Assembly (NCBI GenBank): GCA_038150305.1
Contig: JAYOTG010000013.1
Coordinates: forward strand, 1-48,879
Source: MGIIa-L3 sp038150305
GTDB taxonomy: Archaea > Thermoplasmatota > Poseidoniia > Poseidoniales > Poseidoniaceae
Length of the DNA stretch: 48,879 nucleotides
Reading direction: 5' to 3'
This document shows, one piece after another, positions 7,847 through 14,070 of the stretch. The notes beneath the pieces were generated by a model. It saw nothing but the letters and a program-made list of their open reading frames with translations. It had not been told where the DNA came from and made no database searches. Both the position numbers and the translations under genes were made by a program. Each line of letters starts with the position of its first letter. Within the stretch, counting starts at the first letter, position 1.

Positions 7847-8872
7847 TCATTCCTCTTCAGACCCGGGCGCCGCCAAACCGCACAAGCTGGCCTCCAGACC
7901 AAGCGCATGCAAGGGCGCTTGGAGGAGTTCCACGTCGTCCGGTGATGCTTGTGCCGGGTTGAGGGGCGCCACCACGGCGGAGACGCCAAGCATGCACAAC
8001 CGGCACGTCCACGCGCCATCAAGACCGGCATCCACCAAGGCAGACCGGACGCCGCTCAACAATTCGGCGCGTTCGGATTCGGCCTCAAGCCCCGAGGACG
8101 TGGCAAAGGTCGCGGCTGCCTCGAGCAGGTCGCTCCAACGGTCTGCCGCCCATAGGCCCTCCATCAAAGGACCAAGGGCATGTTCTCCGGCCTCGGTGAT
8201 CGCGCGTTTCCAACTAGGATGGTCGATGTAGGCAGACGTATGCCGAGACTCGTCAGGCTGCCAGACCAAGAGAAGAGGGGCCTCGAGCATGGCGCCCTCT
8301 GCTGCACCGCCCACGTTCGGCGCTCCAGGCTTCCGCCGGAGCGCCATGCCCCCTGCCTGAAGCGCCAACACGTCGCCAAGCCCACCTCGGTGCAAGCGTT
8401 CCATCCTGTGCGCAGCACGCGCTGCGTACGCATCATCAGGAGTGCCGTTCGCATCCAGCACCGCACGAGCAGCGGCGAGGAAACCGGCGGCTGACATCCC
8501 AAACCCTTGGCTGATCGGCAGTTCGAGCCGGACGTCCAAACGCCACGACGTTGCGACGGGGATGCGTCGGACGGCGCGGAGGTCGTCGATCAGCATGACG
8601 TACATGGCCTCGCCTTCGGGCCACGGTGTGCCGAAACGATCGCTCACGCTCACCTCGATGGAGCCGGGTTGAGACGGCGCTCTTGGTGCGGGAGTGGCCC
8701 CCTCGGAGACCTGTCCAGCGGGAGCTGGTGTGGCTTCAGCCCGAACGCGAACGCCTGCGTCCAAACACAACCCTGCACCTCGGCTGCCTTGGCGGCGAGG
8801 AAGAAGCTCGTCGTCATGGATGGAGAAGAGCAGGGTCACGTGTCCGCCGACGTGGGCCACACCGACCGTCAT
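7847..8872 (-). CDS. Pantoate kinase (GHMP family, archaeal CoA synthesis)
   Basis: A 341-residue GHMP-superfamily kinase of the archaeal pantoate kinase type (COG1829), which phosphorylates pantoate ahead of archaeal phosphopantothenate synthetase in coenzyme A synthesis. Visible signatures are an N-terminal HVTLLFSI corresponding to the family's PGHITGFFxI, then RGAGLCLDAGV, the ATP-binding GHMP loop LPISQGFGMSAAG at about residues 118-130, and HRGGLGDVLALQAGGMALRRKPGAP. An insertion of about 25 Pro/Ala-rich residues follows the first block. It lies 59 bp downstream of the RNA polymerase subunit D gene on the same strand. It could be read from the ribosomal operon or from a weak TATA-like element of its own. 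Confidence 0.85.
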   Translation of the reverse strand: MTVGVAHVGGHVTLLFSIHDDELLPRRQGSRGAGLCLDAGVRVRAEATPAPAGQVSEGATPAPRAPSQPGSIEVSVSDRFGTPWPEGEAMYVMLIDDLRAVRRIPVATSWRLDVRLELPISQGFGMSAAGFLAAARAVLDANGTPDDAYAARAAHRMERLHRGGLGDVLALQAGGMALRRKPGAPNVGGAAEGAMLEAPLLLVWQPDESRHTSAYIDHPSWKRAITEAGEHALGPLMEGLWAADRWSDLLEAAATFATSSGLEAESERAELLSGVRSALVDAGLDGAWTCRLCMLGVSAVVAPLNPAQASPDDVELLQAPLHALGLEASLCGLAAPGSEEE

Positions 8873-8898
8873 CGGAACACAAGCACAGCACGCCGTCC

Positions 8899-8906
8899 AT
8901 CAAGGT
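8899..8906 (-). promoter_or_regulatory. Weak TATA-like element before pantoate kinase
   Basis: The minus strand reads ACCTTGAT, followed by GG, about 30 bp before the ATG. It resembles other start-proximal elements in this window but could be incidental, since the gene also sits downstream of an operon. Confidence 0.3.
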
Positions 8907-8931
8907 GCGTGAAGCCGGGCGCGTGTTGCGC

Positions 8932-9861
8932 TCAAGCCAGGGCCTTCTCAAGGTCGCCGGAGATGTCCATGAAGCGCTCGCTGAGTTCGCGGAGGGCTTC
9001 GTTCATCACGACGTCAGGGGCCATGGCACCGTCGGTCTCGAAGGTGAACACGTAGGCGCCTGGCACGTCCTCGAAGACGATGGCTTCGCCGAAGGCTTCG
9101 TCACGGCCCGTGCCGGGTCCAACCTGGTGGATGGCCTTCTCGAGGTCGTGAACGGTGTCGATGTCCTCGACGCGGTTCTTGGTGAACAGCTTCGCGTCAA
9201 TGGCACGACCGTCGCTGGTCGTCAGGTTGAGGCCGAAGAGCACCTCGGCGGCCTTCTTGTCTTGCAGCACGGCGACGCGCTGAGGACGGAAGGTCACGGC
9301 AGCCGCGGGTGCGTGCTTGACGTGGTCGCGGCCACGTCCGTAGGTGGCGAAGGCGTAGAACTCGAGGTACTGGCCCTTCGCAAGAACGGTTAGCGGAATG
9401 CGGGCGAATTCCTCGGGGATGTCGAACATCGGATCCGAGAGGGTCATCATGTCACCGACGTGGACGGTGCGGAACTCGTCCTCGTCGTCGGCGGAGGGGC
9501 CTCGAGCGTTGAGCGAGTAGAGCACTTGGCACTGCATGCAGCCGCGCTCGGATTCCACCAAGGTGCTGCAGTTGGGGCACTCGTCAACAAAGTGAATGCC
9601 CTCGTCAGGGTAGGTCGGAACGGGGAGCATGGCCAAGCGGTGAGCGATGACCTCGTCGGGAAGCGCGTTCACCGACTCGACCACTTCGCCCTGGTTGTCT
9701 TGGTTGACGCCTTGGGTGAAGTCGACGAAAGCGATGGCCAACTTGGGCACGTCGCTGAGGATGGCCCGACGAATGGCGTTGATCTGCGAAGCGTCGCTGT
9801 CGCTGATGAGGTACTTCGCCTTGCGGCCCTTGGGCCAACCGTTCACGGTTTCGATGTTCAT
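8932..9861 (-). CDS. rpo3: DNA-directed RNA polymerase subunit D (Rpo3)
   Basis: A 309-residue homologue of bacterial alpha/eukaryotic Rpb3, the assembly platform of archaeal RNA polymerase together with subunits L, N and P. The N-terminal dimerisation motif SQINAIRRAILSDVPKLAI and ALPDEVIAHRLAMLPV are clear. A CPNC...GCMQC block (Cys95, Cys98, Cys108, Cys111) sits where many archaeal subunits have a small metal site. Beyond it, the domain that holds [4Fe-4S] clusters in many archaea (between about residues 180 and 250) contains no cysteines at all. The longer-than-usual C-terminal part (GRDEAFGEAIVFEDVPGAYVF) is intact. It is cotranscribed with the three upstream ribosomal genes. Confidence 0.95.
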   Translation of the reverse strand: MNIETVNGWPKGRKAKYLISDSDASQINAIRRAILSDVPKLAIAFVDFTQGVNQDNQGEVVESVNALPDEVIAHRLAMLPVPTYPDEGIHFVDECPNCSTLVESERGCMQCQVLYSLNARGPSADDEDEFRTVHVGDMMTLSDPMFDIPEEFARIPLTVLAKGQYLEFYAFATYGRGRDHVKHAPAAAVTFRPQRVAVLQDKKAAEVLFGLNLTTSDGRAIDAKLFTKNRVEDIDTVHDLEKAIHQVGPGTGRDEAFGEAIVFEDVPGAYVFTFETDGAMAPDVVMNEALRELSERFMDISGDLEKALA

Positions 9862-9876
9862 CTTGATCCACCTCGT

Positions 9877-10263
9877 TCAGACGCGGCGCCCGCGGCGTCC
9901 GCCCTTCTTCTTCGTCCCGTCGTGGGCGATGGGGGTGACGTCCTCGATGCGCGTGATCGTCATGCCGGCACGGGTCAGGGCGCGAATGGCGGCCTGGGCA
10001 CCGGGTCCGGTCGTGTTTGCCTTGTTGCCGCCAGGCGCGCGGTACTTGATGATGAGTTGCGTGAATTCCTTCTCACGCAGCGCATCGGCGAGGCGTTCTG
10101 CGGCACGGGTGGCCGCGAACTGGCCGCCGCTGTCGGAGGCGGTCTTGACGACCTGTCCGCCGGAGCAGGTGGTGATGGTCTCGGCACCGGTCAGGTCGGT
10201 GGCGGTCATCAGGACGTTGTTGTACGACGAAAAGATGTGAACGACGGCGCGACGGTCGGACAT
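9877..10263 (-). CDS. rps11: 30S ribosomal protein uS11
   Basis: A 128-residue uS11 of the platform of the small subunit. The body is highly conserved (VHIFSSYNNVLMTATDLTGAE, SSGGQFAAxRAAE-type block, IKYRAPGGNKANTTGPGAQ) and the C-terminus is the characteristic KKKGGRRGRRV. Its ATG overlaps by one base the stop codon of uS4, so the two are translationally coupled. Third gene of the uS13-uS4-uS11-Rpo3 operon, a conserved archaeal order. Confidence 0.97.
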   Translation of the reverse strand: MSDRRAVVHIFSSYNNVLMTATDLTGAETITTCSGGQVVKTASDSGGQFAATRAAERLADALREKEFTQLIIKYRAPGGNKANTTGPGAQAAIRALTRAGMTITRIEDVTPIAHDGTKKKGGRRGRRV

Positions 10264-10922
10264 CAGGCCTCACCTCCATTGTCGTCAGCGGCAGAGGGCG
10301 CCTCGGCGGCGGCCTCGGCGACTTCAGCGGCGAATTCGGGCGTGGCCTCGGGGTCGACCTGTTCTTCGACGGCGTATTCGGCCTCGGAGCGGCGGTCTTC
10401 AATCGCCAAGCGGATGGAGTGGTTGGGGTTGTTGAGCGGGCTGGAGGGGTGGTAGGCGATGAGCTCCTCTTCGTCGCGGGACACGGGGTAGGAGGGAATG
10501 GTCACCTTCTGCTCACCGATGACGATTTGCCCGTGGGTGATGAGTTGGCGTGCCTGCTTGATGGTGCTGGCCAGGCCTTTGTAGTAGACCTGAGCCTGCA
10601 GGCGGCGGTTGAGGATCTCTTCAACGCCCAGGGAAAGGATGTCGTCGAGGCTGGCCTCCGCGGTCACGAGGCCCTTCTGGTGCAGGGAGTGGAGCAGGTC
10701 CTCCATCTCACGCTTGCCGTGTCCTTCCGTGGTGTCCACGTTACCGATGAGGCGCATGGCCTGACGGCGGTGGCGGCGGAGTTGGGACTTGGCCTTCCAG
10801 ATTTCCTTCATGTTCTTCAGGCCGTGGCTGGCACGAATGGCGTGCTCTTCCTCGATGCGGTCGGCCTTCCACGGGTGGGAGGGCGTGTCGTACTTTGGTC
10901 GCGAGAATTTTGGTTCACCCAT
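10263..10922 (-). CDS. rps4: 30S ribosomal protein uS4 with acidic C-terminal extension
   Basis: A 219-residue primary-binding protein of the small subunit. The archaeal N-terminus (MGEPKFSRPKYDTPSHPW) and the S4 RNA-binding domain (ILNRRLQAQVYYKGLASTIKQARQLITHGQI) are clear. After the normal end there is an Ala/Glu-rich, low-complexity tail of about 45 residues (EEQVDPEATPEFAAEVAEAA...) that is probably disordered and not part of the usual fold. Confidence 0.96.
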   Translation of the reverse strand: MGEPKFSRPKYDTPSHPWKADRIEEEHAIRASHGLKNMKEIWKAKSQLRRHRRQAMRLIGNVDTTEGHGKREMEDLLHSLHQKGLVTAEASLDDILSLGVEEILNRRLQAQVYYKGLASTIKQARQLITHGQIVIGEQKVTIPSYPVSRDEEELIAYHPSSPLNNPNHSIRLAIEDRRSEAEYAVEEQVDPEATPEFAAEVAEAAAEAPSAADDNGGEA

Positions 10923-10938
10923 GATGCCTCACCTTTCC

Positions 10939-11403
10939 TCACTTCTTGCGCTGGACACCCAGCGTCAGGCCGAAACGGCCGTTGGAGCGACCGCGCTGGC
11001 CGCGGACCTTCTGGCGGTTGGCGTGACGCACACCGCGGTAGGCCTTGATGGCACGGAGTCGGTCGATGTCGTCCTTCTGGACGAGCTTGACGGATTGCCC
11101 GGTGAGGTGGAGTTCCTCACCGCTTTCGATGTCGCGCTGTCGGTTGAGCATCCACAGCGGAACCTTCTCGGCGTAGTCTTCGACGGCCTTCATGAGCGTC
11201 TGCTGCTCGTCGGCGGTCAGGTGGCCGGCCAATCGGGTCGGCTCGAAGCCGGTCTGGCGGCAAATCTGGACGGCGGTGCGAGCGCCGACGCCGTTGATCG
11301 AGGTGAGCGCCGAGGCGAGGGGACGGAGCCCGTCCACGTCGGTGTCCGACATGCGGATGATGTAGGAGAAATCGTCTCCGAGGTCTTCGTCCTTCTTGGC
11401 CAT
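10939..11403 (-). CDS. rps13: 30S ribosomal protein uS13
   Basis: About 154 residues; head protein of the small subunit that contacts P-site tRNA. Typical archaeal uS13 blocks are present: FSYIIRMSDTDVDG near the start, INGVGARTAVQICRQTG (helix-two-turn-helix), LHLTGQSVKLVQKDDIDRL and YRGVRHANRQKVRGQRGRS. The ORF extends upstream with several possible starts. The ATG giving MAKKDEDL was chosen because GGAGG lies eight bases before it. First gene of the operon, with a good TATA element about 60 bp upstream. Confidence 0.95.
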   Translation of the reverse strand: MAKKDEDLGDDFSYIIRMSDTDVDGLRPLASALTSINGVGARTAVQICRQTGFEPTRLAGHLTADEQQTLMKAVEDYAEKVPLWMLNRQRDIESGEELHLTGQSVKLVQKDDIDRLRAIKAYRGVRHANRQKVRGQRGRSNGRFGLTLGVQRKK

Positions 11404-11411
11404 CCGTGGTG

Positions 11412-11416
11412 CCTCC
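11412..11416 (-). promoter_or_regulatory. Shine-Dalgarno site of uS13
   Basis: GGAGG on the minus strand, eight bases before the ATG. It is one of the few convincing ribosome-binding sites in a window dominated by apparently leaderless genes, and it decides the start. Confidence 0.6.
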
Positions 11417-11460
11417 ATCGCGTTCGACATGGTGTCGAGCAACGTGCCGACCGAACTCCC

Positions 11461-11470
11461 CTATTTGAAG
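11461..11470 (-). promoter_or_regulatory. TATA element of the ribosomal/RNA polymerase operon
   Basis: The minus strand reads CTTCAAATAG, the best TATA-like match in the area. With the usual 25-bp spacing the RNA would begin near 11440 and give a leader of about 35 bases that contains the Shine-Dalgarno site. Confidence 0.6.
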
Positions 11471-11514
11471 ACCGCGGCGGCGAGAACTCCGCTCTTTGAG
11501 GCGCAGCGTCGCGT

Positions 11515-12813
11515 TCAGCGCTTCCCTTCTTGAACGGTAGAACCCACGCAGAGCAGATGCACATCAGGCCCCTGTCCCGCATGGCACAAGAAGGCACGAC
11601 GGCGGCCATGCCGGCGTGACAACTGCCGGTCCAGCGAGCCCTGAAGTTTCGGTTGAAGGTCGGCGGGCAGCGTGCACCTCAGGGTCAAGCGGGCCACGTC
11701 GTGCTCCAACGCAAGCGCCACAAGATCGTCAACGGTCTGCTCGCTTGGCGCCTGGTGCACCACCGCTGCAACGCGCCCGGTGGCTTGCACCAGGCCGCGC
11801 TCTTCGGCGGGAAGTTTCAGCGCCTCGTCATGGTGGACCTGAGGACGGCGACCCTCAATTGCGGTCCATGAGAGCGCGGCCTCTTGTCCCACGTGACCGA
11901 AAAGCCACGCTTCGGCCAATCCTGAGGCCAGCAAAGCGGCGTCCATGAGGCTCACGTGCTCACCTCGGCGCGGCGGACGTCGCACGAGGGTTGGCAGATC
12001 TTCACCGAGGGGAAGCGGACGACCGCCTTCGACGATGAGCGGAAAGGACCCGTCGGCAGGATAACGCACGAAGCGCCGAGCCACTTCAGGCGATGAGGCT
12101 CCCCCCAACCACGCCGAAAGTCGGTCCACGCGACCGCCGCCGCGCGAGCCCCACACCCACGTGCGTTGGATGCCTGGACAATGGGCGTCAATCACCGCTT
12201 CCATCACCAAGCGCTGGTCGTGCGTGAGGCGTGGCGAGAGGTCGAGCAGCACCGCGGGCCCGTCTGGACCCAACGCGAGGTAGTTCGCCCACGCCTGAAG
12301 CACGGTGTTCGGCGAGGGGGCCATTTCGTCCAAATCGTGGGTCCTTGAATTTCGAGGCCGCGCGGGGTCGAGTTGAAGCAGGCCAACGGGGGCATGGCCC
12401 ACGGCCTCGAGCACGCCATTCGCGTCGGTCCCATCGCCTACGAGGATGCGAGACTGCAGGAACCATGGGGCCTCCAGCGCGCCGAACCAAGACGCCACGG
12501 CGTGCAGGTTCTGCGCGCTCGCCCGTGCCCGGCTTGGGTCCAACTCGACGCCGACGGCCGGGCGCTCAAGGATGGCCGCCAGGGCCGCGAGTTGAACGCC
12601 GCTGCCGCAGGCCACGTCGAGCACGGCGCCAACGGGCAGGCGGTCCGGATTCAGCAACGCCGCACGCTCGGCCGAGACCTGCCACGGCGTGGCCAAGGGC
12701 TTCGCGGCCTCGCCATGCACGAAGGAAAGGCCGTCAGGAGCCGTTGGGTCGCGCACGACGGACAGGGATGGGTCCGGGTCCAGCTCGGCTGGAACGAGGA
12801 CCTCGTGCGGCAT
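11515..12813 (-). CDS. Class I SAM-dependent methyltransferase with C-terminal THUMP-like domain
   Basis: A 432-residue protein. A Rossmann methyltransferase core runs from about residue 60, with SAM motif I LDVACGSGVQL, acidic motif II VGVELDPSRA and a DPAR motif (LLQLDPARPRNS) in the catalytic position. The C-terminal 60 residues (LPADLQPKLQGSLDRQL...RRHGRRRAFL) resemble the THUMP-like domain attached to an uncharacterised bacterial/archaeal methyltransferase family. RNA is the likely substrate, but this is inferred from the domain. The ATG lies four bases after a pyrE stop codon. The first 22 codons are also the start of the chimeric pyrE copy, because the tandem duplication breakpoint lies inside this gene. 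Confidence 0.75.
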   Translation of the reverse strand: MPHEVLVPAELDPDPSLSVVRDPTAPDGLSFVHGEAAKPLATPWQVSAERAALLNPDRLPVGAVLDVACGSGVQLAALAAILERPAVGVELDPSRARASAQNLHAVASWFGALEAPWFLQSRILVGDGTDANGVLEAVGHAPVGLLQLDPARPRNSRTHDLDEMAPSPNTVLQAWANYLALGPDGPAVLLDLSPRLTHDQRLVMEAVIDAHCPGIQRTWVWGSRGGGRVDRLSAWLGGASSPEVARRFVRYPADGSFPLIVEGGRPLPLGEDLPTLVRRPPRRGEHVSLMDAALLASGLAEAWLFGHVGQEAALSWTAIEGRRPQVHHDEALKLPAEERGLVQATGRVAAVVHQAPSEQTVDDLVALALEHDVARLTLRCTLPADLQPKLQGSLDRQLSRRHGRRRAFLCHAGQGPDVHLLCVGSTVQEGKR

Positions 12814-13359
12814 GTGATCACCCTGCGATGTCCGAGCGCACGAGCAGGCTCTCGAAGGGGATGCCAGCAGCAGCAAAGGCCTCAGCGCCGCCTTCCTGGC
12901 GGTCAAGAATGGAAATGACGCCCACCACTTGACAGTCGGTTTCAGCCCGCAAACGCTCCACGGCTTTGACCGCTGAGCCACCGGTGGTCGTCACGTCCTC
13001 GAGCACCACGATGCGGCCTCCGCCGGCGAGGGAAGAACCCTCCACGCCTGGGGGATTGTTCGTTTTGCGCCCACCGCGCCCTTTGGGCTCCTTACGGACC
13101 ATGATGCCACGAAGCGTGTCCGGCGCATCTGCGTTGGCGATGACCAGCGCCGTGAGCGGCACGGCACCCAACTCCAGACCGCCCACGACGTCGGCCTCGT
13201 AGGCCGGCAAGCGGGCGCAAATGAGGGCGCCAATCAGCCGAGCCGCCTCGGGATGCATCATGGCCGGCTTGAGGTCGAAGAACCAGCGCGACGTGCGGCC
13301 GCTGGCCAGCGTGAAGGCATCGTCGCTGCTGCCGTCAAGGAAGGAAAGGTCGCGCACGA
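12747..13359. repeat. Exact 601-bp tandem duplication, left copy
   Basis: The sequence from here is repeated at an offset of 601 bp. By line-by-line reading no difference was found. The unit covers the first 22 codons of the methyltransferase and all of pyrE except its first 22 codons. Each copy is bounded by the 12-mer GGTCGCGCACGA, which occurs at 12747, 13348 and 13949. That is what is expected if the duplication arose between two short matching sequences in the methyltransferase and pyrE genes. Confidence 0.95.
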
Positions 13360-13414
13360 CGGACAGGGATGGGTCCGGGTCCAGCTCGGCTGGAACGAGG
13401 ACCTCGTGCGGCAT
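12818..13414 (-). CDS. pyrE: Chimeric second copy of orotate phosphoribosyltransferase
   Basis: 199 codons. The first 22 (MPHEVLVPAELDPDPSLSVVRD) are copied from the start of the methyltransferase; the remainder, from LSFLDGSS onward, is identical to the pyrE copy to its right. The switch point falls at the shared VRD codons, so the frame is kept and the product has the same length as normal OPRT. It retains the PRPP loop (VVLEDVTTTGGSAVKAVERL) and the RKEPKGRGGRK region. Only the N-terminal helix is replaced, so the enzyme may be active. A longer reading frame extends upstream but starts inside the other pyrE in a different frame and is not credible. It could be an assembly product. Confidence 0.7.
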   Translation of the reverse strand: MPHEVLVPAELDPDPSLSVVRDLSFLDGSSDDAFTLASGRTSRWFFDLKPAMMHPEAARLIGALICARLPAYEADVVGGLELGAVPLTALVIANADAPDTLRGIMVRKEPKGRGGRKTNNPPGVEGSSLAGGGRIVVLEDVTTTGGSAVKAVERLRAETDCQVVGVISILDRQEGGAEAFAAAGIPFESLLVRSDIAG

Positions 13415-13960
13415 GTGATCACCCTGCGATGTCCGAGCGCACGAGCAGGCTCTCGAAGGGGATGCCAGCAGCAGCAAAGGCCTCAGCGCCGCCTTCCTGG
13501 CGGTCAAGAATGGAAATGACGCCCACCACTTGACAGTCGGTTTCAGCCCGCAAACGCTCCACGGCTTTGACCGCTGAGCCACCGGTGGTCGTCACGTCCT
13601 CGAGCACCACGATGCGGCCTCCGCCGGCGAGGGAAGAACCCTCCACGCCTGGGGGATTGTTCGTTTTGCGCCCACCGCGCCCTTTGGGCTCCTTACGGAC
13701 CATGATGCCACGAAGCGTGTCCGGCGCATCTGCGTTGGCGATGACCAGCGCCGTGAGCGGCACGGCACCCAACTCCAGACCGCCCACGACGTCGGCCTCG
13801 TAGGCCGGCAAGCGGGCGCAAATGAGGGCGCCAATCAGCCGAGCCGCCTCGGGATGCATCATGGCCGGCTTGAGGTCGAAGAACCAGCGCGACGTGCGGC
13901 CGCTGGCCAGCGTGAAGGCATCGTCGCTGCTGCCGTCAAGGAAGGAAAGGTCGCGCACGA
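13348..13960. repeat. Exact 601-bp tandem duplication, right copy
   Basis: Second unit of the tandem repeat, overlapping the first by the 12-base junction sequence. Left of the unit the sequence is AAA before GGTCGC, as at the right end; at the left copy it is TTG. This identifies the middle 12-mer as the novel junction joining pyrE sequence to methyltransferase sequence. Confidence 0.95.
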
Positions 13961-14015
13961 GGTCGACGAGCCGCGCCCGTCGTGCATCCTCAGCGAGGCT
14001 GGCGTCCACCGTCAT
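13419..14015 (-). CDS. pyrE: Orotate phosphoribosyltransferase
   Basis: 198 residues, full length for OPRT, which couples orotate to PRPP to give OMP in UMP synthesis. Recognisable parts are FTLASGRTSRWFFDLKP near the N-terminus, the substrate loop MVRKEPKGRGGRK and the PRPP-binding signature IVVLEDVTTTGGSAVKA. The ATG giving MTVDASLAEDARR is chosen; an upstream ATG would add ten atypical residues. Four bases separate its stop from the next ATG, a coupling repeated between the chimeric copy and the methyltransferase. It diverges from the DP2 gene with about 55 bp between starts. Confidence 0.92.
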   Translation of the reverse strand: MTVDASLAEDARRARLVDLVRDLSFLDGSSDDAFTLASGRTSRWFFDLKPAMMHPEAARLIGALICARLPAYEADVVGGLELGAVPLTALVIANADAPDTLRGIMVRKEPKGRGGRKTNNPPGVEGSSLAGGGRIVVLEDVTTTGGSAVKAVERLRAETDCQVVGVISILDRQEGGAEAFAAAGIPFESLLVRSDIAG

Positions 14016-14070
14016 GGCTCCGAGGCCATGCGGTGGGAGCATCAACCTTCCCGAGCACGACGTTGGATTG

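Noticed and set aside
12813..13582. Extended N-termini of the methyltransferase and chimeric pyrE frames upstream of their ATGs
   Set aside because: The extension (MAQRSKPWSVCGLK...) is pyrE sequence read in another frame; it arises in both frames only because of the duplication.
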